Shown here piece by piece: positions 8,516-17,470 of a stretch of 62,240 bases of DNA. The position numbers and the translations under genes were made by a program. Under the pieces are notes generated by a model. That model worked only from the letters and a program-made list of their open reading frames with translations, searched no databases and was not told where the DNA came from. Positions within the stretch are counted from its first letter, which is position 1. The number at the start of each line of letters is the position of its first letter. The stretch is from the NCBI GenBank assembly GCA_021372695.1, contig JAJFTY010000164.1, positions 1 through 62,240 of the forward strand, given 5' to 3'. The DNA is from Deltaproteobacteria bacterium. GTDB taxonomy: Bacteria; Desulfobacterota; Syntrophia; Syntrophales; UBA5619.

Positions 8516-10435
8516 CTATCGAAATTGCGCGCACTGCTCGCGCACCAGGTCGATGAACGCCTCCACGGTGATGGAACCCAGGTTCTTTCCATCCCGCTGC
8601 CGCGGAGAGACCTGACCGGAGGCCTCCTCACGATCGCCGATCACGAGCATGAACGGCGTCTTCTGCATCTGAGCCTCGCGGATTTTGTATCCCAGTTTCT
8701 CATTACGGAAATCGCCCTCGACGCGGATGCCCGCCTCGAGAAGGCGCTTCTTGACTTCTTCACCCCAGGGGATATGCTTCTCCGTCACGGTCACCACGAC
8801 CGCCTGCACCGGCGACAGCCAGAGGGGAAACGCCCCGGTGTACTGTTCGATCAAAATGCCCGTGAACCGTTCGATGGCACCCAGGATCACACGATGGAGC
8901 ATGACCGGCCGGTGGCGTTCGCCGTCCTCGCCGACGTAATGGAGATCGAAACGCTCCGGCAGCGTGAAATCGCACTGAATGGTCGCGCACTGCCACTTCC
9001 TTTTCAGGGCGTCCTTCAGCTTGAAGTCGATCTTCGGCCCGTAGAAGGCGCCGTCCCCCTCGTTGACCTCGTAGGACATGCCGTTGTCCTTCAGGGCGCC
9101 TTCCAGCGCGCGGGTGGCGAGATCCCAGTCCTGATCTGTGCCGATGGAATTCTCCGGCCGGGTGGAGAGCTCCACCTCGTACTCGAAACCGAAGATCTTC
9201 ATCGCGTAGCCCACGAAGTCGGCGATCGCCCGGATCTCACTGTTGAGCTGTTCCGGCGCGCAGAGGATGTGGGCGTCGTCTTGGGTGAACTGGCGAACCC
9301 GCATCAGGCCGTGGAGCACACCCGCCTTCTCGTGGCGGTGCACCGTTCCCAGCTCGAAATAACGCAACGGCAGATCACGATAGGAGCGGATCTTGGACTT
9401 GTAGATCAGCATGTGGGAGAGGCAGTTCATCGGCTTGATGCCGTAGGTCTGCTCGTCCACCTCGGTGAAGTACATGTTCTCCCGGTAGTGGTCGAAATGG
9501 CCCGACCGCTTCCAGAGGTCCACCTTGAGGATCTGGGGGCCGATGACGATATCGTAGCCCCTTTTCAGATGCTCTTTCCTCTCCCAGTCTTCGATGATCG
9601 TGCGCAGGAGAGCGCCCTTGGGATGCCAGATGACCAGCCCCGCACCCGCCTCGTCGTTCAACTGGAACAGGTCCAGTTCCCGACCGAGACGGCGGTGGTC
9701 CCTTTTCTTCGCCTCCTCCAGGAGCCGCAGATGCTCGTCGAGCGCCTCCTGCGTCGCGAAACCGGTCCCGTAGATGCGCTGGAGCATCTTGTTGCGCTCA
9801 TCCCCGCGCCAGTATGCGCCGGCCACGTTCAGGAGCTTGAAGGCCCGGATCATTCCCGTCGAGGGGGCATGGGGTCCGCGGCAGAGATCGACGTAGCCGT
9901 CCTGGGTATAGAGGCTGACCGTCGTGACATCCGCGGGCAGGTCCCGGATCAGTTCGACCTTGTAGTGTTCGCCCTTCTTCTGGAAAAGTGCGATCGCCTC
10001 TTCGCGGCTTACCTCGCGTCGCTCGAAAAGAAAATCCGCCGATGCGATCTCCCTCATCCGCGTCTCGATCTTCTCGAGATCCTGCGGCGTAAAGGTTTCG
10101 GCGTATTCAAAATCGTAGTAAAAGCCATCCTCGATGGACGGACCGATGCTCACCTGGACATTGGCGAAGGTCTCCTGGACCGCCTGGGCCATGACGTGGG
10201 ACATGCTGTGCCGAAGAATCGACAGCCCCTCCGGCGACGCCGCGTCGATCGGCTCGACCACGGCGTCCGCGGTCAGAGGGTGGCTGAGGTCGACCGGGGC
10301 ACCGTTCACTCTGGCCGCCACCGCGGAACGGAGCTTTTCACCCGGCAGACCCGCAAGGATCTCCTTCACCGTCGTGCCCGCCGGGTATGACGCTTCTTTT
10401 CCATCCGGCAAGGCAATTTTGATCTGATCCGCCAT
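8516..10435 (-). CDS. thrS: Threonine-tRNA ligase
   Basis: This 639-residue protein is the usual length: TGS domain (about 1-65), editing domain with [11 protein letters not shown], class II core with the LCRGPH zinc ligand segment, and the C-terminal anticodon domain. I chose ATG 10435 ([12 protein letters not shown]), the normal family start; the frame stays open to 10531. AGGGA lies eight bases upstream. A hairpin ends about 20 nt before the start (see 10453-10484) and may control it. It is the first protein gene of the translation operon. Confidence 0.96.
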   Translation of the reverse strand: MADQIKIALPDGKEASYPAGTTVKEILAGLPGEKLRSAVAARVNGAPVDLSHPLTADAVVEPIDAASPEGLSILRHSMSHVMAQAVQETFANVQVSIGPSIEDGFYYDFEYAETFTPQDLEKIETRMREIASADFLFERREVSREEAIALFQKKGEHYKVELIRDLPADVTTVSLYTQDGYVDLCRGPHAPSTGMIRAFKLLNVAGAYWRGDERNKMLQRIYGTGFATQEALDEHLRLLEEAKKRDHRRLGRELDLFQLNDEAGAGLVIWHPKGALLRTIIEDWERKEHLKRGYDIVIGPQILKVDLWKRSGHFDHYRENMYFTEVDEQTYGIKPMNCLSHMLIYKSKIRSYRDLPLRYFELGTVHRHEKAGVLHGLMRVRQFTQDDAHILCAPEQLNSEIRAIADFVGYAMKIFGFEYEVELSTRPENSIGTDQDWDLATRALEGALKDNGMSYEVNEGDGAFYGPKIDFKLKDALKRKWQCATIQCDFTLPERFDLHYVGEDGERHRPVMLHRVILGAIERFTGILIEQYTGAFPLWLSPVQAVVVTVTEKHIPWGEEVKKRLLEAGIRVEGDFRNEKLGYKIREAQMQKTPFMLVIGDREEASGQVSPRQRDGKNLGSITVEAFIDLVREQCAQFR

Positions 10436-10452
10436 TTCCCGATCCCTATGAA

Positions 10453-10484
10453 GAAAGGGCATCAGCACGATGCGATGATGCCCC
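10453..10484 (-). promoter_or_regulatory. Hairpin with U-rich tail just before thrS (attenuator or terminator)
   Basis: On the minus strand GGGCATCA (10476-10483) pairs with TGATGCCC (10457-10464) around an 11-nt loop, followed at once by TTTCTTC and then the thrS ribosome-binding site. It could end transcription from the tRNA-Val unit or act as a thrS leader attenuator. No competing antiterminator helix was worked out. Confidence 0.5.
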
Positions 10485-10569
10485 GTCAAGACCTGACCCC
10501 CGTGACAGACGATTCTGCCGATCCGACACAATTCCGCCCTGTCTCATGGGAAATCAGAGCAATTCTAAA

Positions 10570-10644
10570 TGGTAGGCACGCAGGGATTTGAACCCTGGAC
10601 ATCCACCGCGTCAGGATGGCGCTCTCCCCCTGAGCTACGTGCCT
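10570..10644 (-). tRNA. tRNA-Val (anticodon GAC)
   Basis: On the minus strand a full cloverleaf folds: acceptor AGGCACG/CGTGCCT, D stem GCTC/GAGC, anticodon stem CCATC/GGTGG with loop CTGACGC (anticodon GAC), T stem CAGGG/CCCTG with TTCAAAT loop, discriminator A. The terminal CCA is encoded (10570-10572). A TTGACA on the minus strand at 10704-10699 lies upstream, but its -10 is poor. Confidence 0.95.
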
Positions 10645-10712
10645 ACGGATGATTCTCCAATCGGAGAAGGCGAACTAACTAACAAGAAAAGACAGTGATG
10701 TCAAGGCAAATA

Positions 10713-11258
10713 TCATTTTTTTGTATCGTGGTTGATCAGCTTCATGCCCCTCGCAATATAATTGAACCCGGAAACGATTGTAAACAGGGCCGTGAGCCAG
10801 TAGACGGCCAGGAGCCATATCCCGTTCAGGTCGTAGGGAAGAGACCGGAAGGAGAGCGCCAGCAGCACCGTGGTCAGTTGCAGAGCCGTCGTCACTTTGC
10901 TGACGTAGGTCGGCCGGATTTCGACCGGAATCGACATGATCGACAGAACGGAGATCCCGAGCAGGATGATGAAGTCGCGGCTGATGACGATGACCGCAAG
11001 CCAGCTCGGGATGATATGGAGGACCGACAGGGTCACGAAGGAACTGGCCAGAAGCGCCTTGTCTGCGATCGGATCCAGATAGGCACCGAGCACGGTCTGT
11101 CGGTTCAGGACCCTGGCCAGGAAACCGTCGAGGGCGTCGGAAAGGCCGGCAACGACGAAGACAACCAGGGCCTTGAAGAAAGAGCCCTGAATGAGCAGGA
11201 TGACGATGACCGGTACGAGGATGATTCGCAGTAGCGTGATGAGATTCGGTATGTTCAT
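10713..11258 (-). CDS. pgsA: CDP-diacylglycerol-glycerol-3-phosphate 3-phosphatidyltransferase
   Basis: This 181-residue inner-membrane enzyme makes phosphatidylglycerol phosphate. The CDP-alcohol phosphotransferase signature is complete: D41-x2-D44-G45-x2-A48-R49-x8-G58-x3-D62-x3-D66. Five or so hydrophobic helices are visible. Start is ATG 11258 (MNIPNLITLLR). It is 68 nt upstream of tRNA-Val and downstream of the FecR gene, all on the minus strand. Confidence 0.93.
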   Translation of the reverse strand: MNIPNLITLLRIILVPVIVILLIQGSFFKALVVFVVAGLSDALDGFLARVLNRQTVLGAYLDPIADKALLASSFVTLSVLHIIPSWLAVIVISRDFIILLGISVLSIMSIPVEIRPTYVSKVTTALQLTTVLLALSFRSLPYDLNGIWLLAVYWLTALFTIVSGFNYIARGMKLINHDTKK

Positions 11259-11372
11259 GCGTCAGCGATGTCTGCTTTCGTGCGTATCCCGCCCTTGGGC
11301 GGGGTGTCCCGGCCGGGAAGCTATCCCACGGTGATCATTGCGCCCTGGCACCTCGCAGCTTCGAGCTTCCGA

Positions 11373-12128
11373 TCAAATTTCGCGATCCCTGGCGCGGTTC
11401 CACTCGACCCACGCATCGCGGTCTTCCTCTTCGGTGAAATCCCTCGGTTTCCCCGGCACCCCGTCCGCGCCGATCCTCACCTGCTGCATCGCCTTGATGA
11501 TGACGGTCCACTCCTCCATGGTCACCTTGTGCGGGCCGGGGATCGGTTTCGGCCCGGACACCCGGGTGGGCGGCCCGAACGGCATCGCCGCCTCCTTCTC
11601 CTTCCCCCCGCCCGACACGTGAACCGTCCCATCATAGACCCGGACCAGAGCCGAGCGGTCGGCCTCGACATTCATCCGGTAGACGGTTCCCCTGACCCCA
11701 GCAACGGCCTGATCGCAGGAGATCGCGAAGTTCCCTTTGACCCCCAGAGTTTTGGTGACCGTCGCCCAGGCCTTCCCGAGTTTCACATGCACATTCACGT
11801 CACGGGGGGTTGAAGAGGCGCCCGTCTCCATCCGGACCACCCTGAATTCGGAATTACCGGCAAAACGCAGGCGGCTGTTGTCGGTCAGGAGGAGTTCGAT
11901 CTGTGCTCCTTCATGGGTGCGCACCTGATCGCCCTCTTCCAGAACGTCCTGGAGCTTCAGAGGCACATAAGGTGCCTTCCCGAGTTCCAGAATTTCAGCG
12001 GAGCCTTTCAGATAGCTGACTGTGGCCGAACCCTTTCCGATATCCAGGGTCCCGGGCCTCTTTGCTTCCGCCGGAGAGAAGCTGAACAAGAAGAAAAAAA
12101 CCAACAGCAGCAGGCTCTTTTTTCCCAT
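11373..12128 (-). CDS. FecR-domain secreted protein
   Basis: This 251-residue protein has a cleavable signal peptide (lysines, then about 15 hydrophobic residues, cleavage near AEA-KR). A FecR domain (about 33-180) follows, with the pattern GDQVRTHEGAQIELLLTDNS and the later GVRGTVYRM. The C-terminal 45 residues are acidic and charged. The ATG at 12128 has GGAGGAGA before it. It is probably a periplasmic or surface protein rather than a FecI sigma regulator, because no sigma factor gene or transmembrane anchor is nearby. Substrate and partner are unknown. Confidence 0.8.
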   Translation of the reverse strand: MGKKSLLLLVFFFLFSFSPAEAKRPGTLDIGKGSATVSYLKGSAEILELGKAPYVPLKLQDVLEEGDQVRTHEGAQIELLLTDNSRLRFAGNSEFRVVRMETGASSTPRDVNVHVKLGKAWATVTKTLGVKGNFAISCDQAVAGVRGTVYRMNVEADRSALVRVYDGTVHVSGGGKEKEAAMPFGPPTRVSGPKPIPGPHKVTMEEWTVIIKAMQQVRIGADGVPGKPRDFTEEEDRDAWVEWNRARDREI

Positions 12129-12348
12129 GGCTCTTCTCCTCCCGAATCGGTCATCAAAAGCGGTTGTGAGAAATCCCGAAGCAGGGTGCCCCAAAAGTGT
12201 CCCGAAGCGCGGTGGATCGAACGTCCGTTCCGTCGGGCGGAGGAACTCGCCCCGTCGCGGAGTATTGCCGGGTGCCGCGGATGGCGGACGACAAGGGGGA
12301 GGAACTCGAGACTCCCCCCGGGATCGTCCGAAGGTCGTTCAGGGCCCG

Positions 12349-12945
12349 TCAGGAACCGATCGCGTCCGGTCCATCCGGCAGGGTCTCCAGGGCGCGGTCA
12401 AGGACCTCCTGGATCGCCGGTTCATAGTCCCGGCTCGATTTCAGTTCCAAGCTCTTCCGGGTGATGCCGTAGTTGCGATAGACCGCGCGGTACCGGGCGC
12501 GCCAGAGGCTTTCTCCCGTTTTTGCGCTCTTCAGCTCAAACTCCGCATCGACGGCCACCGGCGAGTAGAGGAGTCGCACGGGCCCGAGCCCTTCGCGGAG
12601 CGTGGTATAGAGAACGGCATCCGCCTTCAGAAGCTCCCCGATCGCCTGCGGAGCGGGATTCTCCCTGTCCGCGCCTGCCGGGAGGGTTGCCAGCCGTTCA
12701 TCGATCAACTTTGGCGGAATCTTCGGATAGCCCTTGAAGTAGAGCTCCTCGATCAACTTCACCCGCAGCACGGAAGCGGTGACCGCATCGTCGGATTCAA
12801 GGCTCCGCACCGGCAGGACGGCGATGAGCCTCGTCCCCTTCTTGGCGTAGTCGGGAACCAGTGTATGCGGGATCTTCCCGGCGCAACCCGCCAGGAAAAA
12901 GAGCGACATCAAAAGAAAAAAGGGACGAAATCGTTTCGCCATCAC
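12349..12945 (-). CDS. Putative outer-membrane lipoprotein, GNA1162/DUF799-like
   Basis: This 198-residue protein has a lipoprotein signal ending LFFLAGC, with lipidated Cys21. The mature part resembles the DUF799/GNA1162 fold: IAVLPVRSL strand, then EELYFKGYPKIPP, KADAVLYTTLREG and TGESLWRARY. Such proteins are related to curli-secretion-like periplasmic assemblies, but the role is unknown. It overlaps the upstream small gene by 4 nt (ATGA) and lies 220 nt before the FecR gene. The family call is by pattern only. Confidence 0.65.
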   Translation of the reverse strand: MMAKRFRPFFLLMSLFFLAGCAGKIPHTLVPDYAKKGTRLIAVLPVRSLESDDAVTASVLRVKLIEELYFKGYPKIPPKLIDERLATLPAGADRENPAPQAIGELLKADAVLYTTLREGLGPVRLLYSPVAVDAEFELKSAKTGESLWRARYRAVYRNYGITRKSLELKSSRDYEPAIQEVLDRALETLPDGPDAIGS

Positions 12946-13262
12946 GTGAAATCCCTCATTCCACCTTTTTTCAATTTTTCGATCTCTTCACGGATGACAC
13001 GTTCGGCGACATCGGGAATGACCTCGCGGGCGATCTTTTCGGCGATCTCCACAGCCCTTTTCATGATCTCGTCATGAAGCCCCGTATCGACGATCGCCAT
13101 GCGGGGTCTTCTTTCGACGACATCGACGAGGTCGTAGATCTTTTCGGGCCCCGGCTTCGTCTCTGGAACACTCTTCTTGCGAAGCCCGGGTTCGGAATCG
13201 AGGGGATCCACGAGGTCATGGATCCTGTCTTCCGGCCTCAGCATGCGCCCCTCAATCATCAT
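12942..13262 (-). CDS. Small conserved protein of unknown function
   Basis: This 106-residue protein has no signal peptide or membrane segment. It has a proline- and charge-rich N terminus and a helical C terminus (EIMKRAVEIAEKIAREV, then PDVAERVIREEIEKLKK), a pattern seen at the ends of several Desulfobacterota response proteins. Start ATG 13262 is favoured by AGGAGGAGGGGG eight bases upstream; an in-frame GTG at 13301 has no better site. It is translationally coupled to the lipoprotein gene. I do not recognise a function. Confidence 0.65.
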   Translation of the reverse strand: MMIEGRMLRPEDRIHDLVDPLDSEPGLRKKSVPETKPGPEKIYDLVDVVERRPRMAIVDTGLHDEIMKRAVEIAEKIAREVIPDVAERVIREEIEKLKKGGMRDFT

Positions 13263-13413
13263 GACCCGGTCCCCCTCCTCCTGGGAAAAACCTTCCGCCA
13301 CGGCGGCACCGCCTTCCCGCCTTTTCCGGAAAAGACCGGCTGTGCCACCTGATTTCCATACGTCGGCCTGCTCCGAGCTCGACGGCGACCGTTATCACAC
13401 CTCTCCGGACAGT

Positions 13414-14373
13414 TCAAGGAAATAGTAGGAGCCGATAGATGCGCCGGCGGGAGACTCCCGTGTCCTGTGCGATCCGGTCCGCCATGTCCCGGAGCGACAA
13501 CGCCTCTCCCGATTCACGCCGGATCTGCTCGCATCGCCGGATGAGTTCGTCGTCGGACCACTCCGGAATGGTCCCGGTCCGGCCCGCGATGATGAGCGTC
13601 ACCTCCCCCTTGACTGCGCCATTCCCCATCGCAGCGATCACCTCCGCAGCGGGCCCCCGCAGGAACTCCTCGTAGACCTTGGTCATCTCCCGGGAGACGA
13701 CCACTTCACGATCGCCCAGCAGCTCCGCGATGTCGTTCAGAGAGGCAAGCAGGCGGTGGGGGGATTCGTAGAAGATCAGGGTCCGCTCGTCTGCCCGCAG
13801 AGAGGCCAGCAGCTTTCTCCGCCGCACGGGTTTTGACGGCAGGAATCCGCTGAAGATGAAACTCTCCATCGGCAGGCCCGAGACGCTGATGGCGGAGATC
13901 AGGGCCGATACGCCGGGGACCGGTGTCACCCGTATCCCCTGGGCGACGGCTTCCCGAACGAGGAGGTAGCCGGGATCGGAGATCCCGGGCGTCCCCGCAT
14001 CCGAGACATAGGCGAGATCCTCCCCCTGCCGCAGTTTCGCAATCAGGGGCAGGCTTTTTTTCGCCTCGTTCTGATCATAAAGACTGGTGAGGGGCGTCGA
14101 AATCCCGTACCTGTCCAGGAGAATCCTCGTATGCCGGGTATCCTCGGCCGCAATCAGGCGGACCTCCTTCAGAATCCGGAGCGCCCGGAGGGTGATATCC
14201 TCCAGGTTCCCGATTGGGGTCGACACCACGTAAAGCGTTCCCGCCGCCGGAACGGCCCCTGTTTCCGCGCCCGCTTCTGCCGGCCGGCCGGCCGGCATTC
14301 CCGCGGCCGCCGGTTTTTCGCAGACTCTGTTTCCCCGTCGGGGCCCCCTGGACTTAGGAAGGTTCTTTCTCAT
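13414..14373 (-). CDS. rsmI: 16S rRNA (cytidine(1402)-2'-O)-methyltransferase
   Basis: RsmI methylates C1402 in the decoding centre. The SAM-dependent tetrapyrrole-methylase fold begins at LYVVSTPIGNLEDITLRAL and includes AEDTRHTRILLD, YVSDAGTPGISDPG and FYESPHRLL. The 319-residue form from ATG 14373 carries about 45 extra N-terminal residues rich in Ala, Gly and Arg and has no good ribosome-binding site, so the true start may be internal. It is divergent from the UDP-glucuronate decarboxylase gene. Confidence 0.92.
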   Translation of the reverse strand: MRKNLPKSRGPRRGNRVCEKPAAAGMPAGRPAEAGAETGAVPAAGTLYVVSTPIGNLEDITLRALRILKEVRLIAAEDTRHTRILLDRYGISTPLTSLYDQNEAKKSLPLIAKLRQGEDLAYVSDAGTPGISDPGYLLVREAVAQGIRVTPVPGVSALISAISVSGLPMESFIFSGFLPSKPVRRRKLLASLRADERTLIFYESPHRLLASLNDIAELLGDREVVVSREMTKVYEEFLRGPAAEVIAAMGNGAVKGEVTLIIAGRTGTIPEWSDDELIRRCEQIRRESGEALSLRDMADRIAQDTGVSRRRIYRLLLFP

Positions 14374-14418
14374 AGTGAGGCTGAAGCCCGAAAATGGTTT
14401 GTCAGAACGATAAATTGA

Positions 14419-14450
14419 TTGACAGATAAAATCGCTGTGTGGTTTATAGC
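14419..14450 (+). promoter_or_regulatory. Candidate promoter before the UDP-sugar genes
   Basis: TTGACA at 14419-14424 is followed after 18 nt by TTTATA (14443-14448), overlapping TATAGC, about 95 nt upstream of the decarboxylase start, in the divergent spacer with rsmI. The spacing is slightly long and the -10 imperfect. Confidence 0.4.
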
Positions 14451-14541
14451 AGTGTCGCGCCGGAAATGCCAGAAAAACAGAGTCCCGACGAGGGCGGCAC
14501 AGGTTGCCGCTTTTTTTCAGTTCATATGGGGGATGGACCAG

Positions 14542-15477
14542 ATGAAGCGGATTCTCGTCACCGGCGGTGCCGGTTTTCTCGGATCGCATCTGTGCGAGCG
14601 GCTTCTCACCGAAGGCGAGGAGGTCCTCTGCCTCGACAATTTTTTTACGGGCAGCAAGGACAATATCCGCCACCTCCTCGGGAATCACCACTTCGAATGC
14701 ATCCGTCACGACATCACCAACCCCATCTATCTCGAAGTGGACCAGATCTACAACCTGGCCTGTCCGGCTTCCCCGATCCATTACCAGTACAACCCCATCA
14801 AGACGATCAAGACCAGCGTCATGGGGACGATCAATGCCCTGGGGCTGGCCAAACGGGTGAAGGCCCGGATCCTCCAGGCCTCGACCTCCGAGGTTTACGG
14901 CGACCCGGAGGTCCATCCCCAGCCCGAAGGGTACTGGGGTCGCGTCAACCCGATCGGAATCCGGAGCTGCTACGATGAGGGAAAACGGGCTGCCGAGTGC
15001 CTCATGATGGATTATCATCGGCAGAACCAGGTGGATGTGAAGATCGCCCGCATCTTCAATACGTACGGTCCGCGGATGGCGGTTCGAGACGGGCGGGTCG
15101 TCAGCAACTTCATCGTGCAGGCCCTCAAAGGCGAAGGGATCACCGTCTCCGGAGACGGATCGCAGACCCGCTCCTTCTGCTACGTGGACGACCTGGTCGA
15201 GGGCCTCATCCGGATGATGAATTCCCCGGCCGGGTTCAGCGGCCCCGTCAACCTCGGCAATCCCCGGGAGTTCACCATCCTGCAACTGGCGGAGACCCTG
15301 ATCCGGATGACAGGCTCGCCATCGCGCATTGCGTTTACACCCCTCCCCGAGGACGATCCGCTCCAGCGGCGCCCCGATATCACGCTGGCCAGAGAAAAAT
15401 TGGGGTGGGAGCCCCGGGTCCAGCTTTCCGAGGGATTGGAGAAAACCATCGCCTATTTCCGGATGGTCATCGGATAA
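14542..15477 (+). CDS. uxs: UDP-glucuronate decarboxylase (UDP-xylose synthase)
   Basis: This 311-residue short-chain dehydrogenase-fold enzyme converts UDP-glucuronate to UDP-xylose. Visible are the NAD motif [37 protein letters not shown], the STSEVYGDP block and the catalytic Tyr/Lys pair in [19 protein letters not shown] follows. ATG 14542 has GGGGGA eight bases upstream; an in-frame ATG at 14533 is possible. It is 26 nt before ugd, which makes its substrate. The product feeds surface glycan synthesis, but no glycosyltransferase is adjacent. Confidence 0.93.
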   Translation: MKRILVTGGAGFLGSHLCERLLTEGEEVLCLDNFFTGSKDNIRHLLGNHHFECIRHDITNPIYLEVDQIYNLACPASPIHYQYNPIKTIKTSVMGTINALGLAKRVKARILQASTSEVYGDPEVHPQPEGYWGRVNPIGIRSCYDEGKRAAECLMMDYHRQNQVDVKIARIFNTYGPRMAVRDGRVVSNFIVQALKGEGITVSGDGSQTRSFCYVDDLVEGLIRMMNSPAGFSGPVNLGNPREFTILQLAETLIRMTGSPSRIAFTPLPEDDPLQRRPDITLAREKLGWEPRVQLSEGLEKTIAYFRMVIG

Positions 15478-15503
15478 TAGAGTGATCCACACGTGAGGAT
15501 GCC

Positions 15504-16883
15504 ATGACTTTCGCAAAGACGATTCTCTGCATCGGGGCCGGTTACGTCGGCGGCCCCACCATGGCGGTGATCGCCGCCAAATGCCCAGACTGCCGCGTCA
15601 CGGTCGTGGACATCAACCCCGAACGGATCGCGGCGTGGAACTCCGACGACCTTCCCATCTACGAACCCGGCCTGGACGAACTCGTCAGGGCGACGCGCGG
15701 CAGGAACCTTTTCTTCAGCACCGACATCGAACGGGAAATCCGGGAGAATGACATCATCTTCGTCGGCGTCAACACCCCCACCAAGACCTTCGGACTGGGA
15801 GCCGGGATGGCTGCCGACCTTCAATACTGGGAAAAAACCGCCCGCCAGATTCTGGGATTCTCGGAATCCCCCAAGATCGTGATCGAAAAGTGCACCCTGC
15901 CCGTGAAGACCGCTCTGGCCATGGAGAGGATCCTGAACAGCCGGAACGATGACGGCATCTACTTCGATGTCCTCTCCAACCCCGAGTTTCTGGCCGAGGG
16001 CACGGCCATCCGTGATCTGGAACAGCCTGACCGCGTCCTCATCGGCTCACGGGAGACGGAGAGCGGACTCAAGGCGCGGCAGATTCTGGTGGACATCTAC
16101 GCGGCGTGGGTTCCGCGGGAGCGGATCATCACCTCCAACATCTGGAGCAGCGAACTCTCGAAGCTGGTCGCCAACGCCTTTCTCGCGCAGCGGATCTCGT
16201 CGATCAACACCATTTCTGCCCTTTGTGAAAAGACGGAGGCGGATGTCGCCGAGGTCTCCCGCGCCATCGGCATGGACAGCCGCATCGGCCCCAAATTCCT
16301 CAACGCGAGCATCGGCTTTGGCGGTTCCTGCTTCAGGAAGGATATTCTGAACCTTGTCTACCTCTGCCGGCACTACGGCCTCAGCGAGGTCGCCGATTAC
16401 TGGGAGCGGGTTGTTGCGATCAACGATTATCAGCAGGAGCGGTTCATCGGAAACATGCTGGAGGCGATGTTCAATACCCTGAGCGGGAAGCAGGTCTGCC
16501 TCTGGGGATTCGCGTTCAAGGCAAACACGGGCGACACCCGGGACAGCCCCGCCATCTTCATCGCTCGGAGACTTCTGGAGGAACGCGTCTCACTGGTGAT
16601 CTCCGATCCTAAGGCCCTGAAGAACGCTCGCAGTGACCTGGCGGGCGTCGCCGGCCAGGTCCGTTTCGTCGAGGACCCGGTTGAAGCCGCGGAGGGGTGC
16701 CACGCCATCGCGCTCCTGACGGAGTGGGATCTTTACCGCCATCTCGATTTCCGGAAGATTTACGAACGGATGGCCAGGCCCGCCTTCATCTTCGACGGTC
16801 GGAACCTCCTGGACCACCGGCGCTGCTTCGATATCGGATTCAATGTCTATCCGGTCGGCAAGCCTCCCCTGCGGCACTTTTAG
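15504..16883 (+). CDS. ugd: UDP-glucose 6-dehydrogenase, eukaryote-like type
   Basis: This 459-residue enzyme oxidises UDP-glucose to UDP-glucuronate with two NAD+. It has the N-terminal Rossmann motif CIGAGYVGGPTMAVIA, the central dimer helix and the catalytic loop GFGGSCFRKDILNLVYLC with Cys276, the same number as in human UGDH. The C-terminal NAD domain has GFAFKANTGDTRDSPAI. Length and motifs resemble animal/plant UGDH more than the short bacterial Ugd of about 390-430 residues. Its stop overlaps that of the convergent yraN gene. Confidence 0.93.
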   Translation: MTFAKTILCIGAGYVGGPTMAVIAAKCPDCRVTVVDINPERIAAWNSDDLPIYEPGLDELVRATRGRNLFFSTDIEREIRENDIIFVGVNTPTKTFGLGAGMAADLQYWEKTARQILGFSESPKIVIEKCTLPVKTALAMERILNSRNDDGIYFDVLSNPEFLAEGTAIRDLEQPDRVLIGSRETESGLKARQILVDIYAAWVPRERIITSNIWSSELSKLVANAFLAQRISSINTISALCEKTEADVAEVSRAIGMDSRIGPKFLNASIGFGGSCFRKDILNLVYLCRHYGLSEVADYWERVVAINDYQQERFIGNMLEAMFNTLSGKQVCLWGFAFKANTGDTRDSPAIFIARRLLEERVSLVISDPKALKNARSDLAGVAGQVRFVEDPVEAAEGCHAIALLTEWDLYRHLDFRKIYERMARPAFIFDGRNLLDHRRCFDIGFNVYPVGKPPLRHF

Positions 16884-17245
16884 GAGACTTCGAAGGCATC
16901 CCTGATGAGTTCGATCTGAACCCGGCCCGGCAGCAGTTTCACCGCCACGACATCAAATCGCGCCGGGCGGCTGCACAGCCGCTTTTCCGAAAGATAGTGC
17001 ATGGCGATCCGGGCCATTTTTTTCTGTTTCTCCCGGCCGACCGCCAGTTGCGGATCACCGTACCGCTCGGAGCTCCGGCACTTCACCTCGACGAAGACCA
17101 CCGTTTCCCCCTCCTCGGCCACGATATCGATCTCACCGAAAGGGCACCGGTAATTGTGTTCGATGATCCGGTAACCGGCCTTTGCGAGGTGGGCCGCGGC
17201 AATCTCTTCACCTCTTCTTCCCATGTGGATCCGGGTGAGCGACAT
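16880..17245 (-). CDS. YraN/UPF0102 family endonuclease-like protein
   Basis: This 121-residue protein has the restriction-endonuclease-like core GRRGEEIAAAHLAKAGY, then GEIDIVAEEGETVVFVEVKCR with the metal-binding D/E-x-K triad. The family is widespread and usually lies beside rnhB, as here; its role in DNA or RNA processing is not settled. I chose ATG 17245 (MSLTRIHMGRRG); the longer frame to 17410 runs through the repeat at 17296-17407. Confidence 0.88.
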   Translation of the reverse strand: MSLTRIHMGRRGEEIAAAHLAKAGYRIIEHNYRCPFGEIDIVAEEGETVVFVEVKCRSSERYGDPQLAVGREKQKKMARIAMHYLSEKRLCSRPARFDVVAVKLLPGRVQIELIRDAFEVS

Positions 17246-17295
17246 GGCTAGACCTTTACAAAACTTGAAAATCGGATCCCGGAAGCGCGCATTGG

Positions 17296-17407
17296 AGATT
17301 TTTCGGGGCACCCTGCCCCCGCAGCGGAGCGTCCGCAAAGACGACTGTCTGAGCGCTTCAGCGCGAGTTTTGTCTTTGCAGCGAAGCGAGGAGGTGCAGG
17401 GTCGAAA
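17296..17407 (+). repeat. Dispersed intergenic repeat, copy 1
   Basis: Three exact blocks, AGATTTTTCGGGG (17296-17308), TGTCTGAGCGC (17346-17356) and TGCAGGGTCGAAA (17395-17407), occur in the same order in the spacer at 24.7-24.9 kb on the other strand, with intervening partial matches such as CCGCAA and GCAGCG. It lies between yraN and rnhB and differs in word use from the flanking genes. The family is not one I can name. Confidence 0.75.
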
Positions 17408-17470
17408 CAATATCCAGCGCGCAAAGGGATCGTAATTTTCAAGGGTCTCATGGCGCTGCCCAGACTCGGT

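Noticed and set aside
11288..11303. GC-rich CCCGCCC/GGGCGGG inverted repeat as terminator for the FecR gene
   Set aside because: The loop is only two bases and no T run follows on either strand.
14374..15516. Long minus-strand frame extending rsmI upstream to about 700 residues
   Set aside because: It lies antisense to the well-supported UDP-glucuronate decarboxylase and has no family resemblance; it is the high-GC shadow of that gene.
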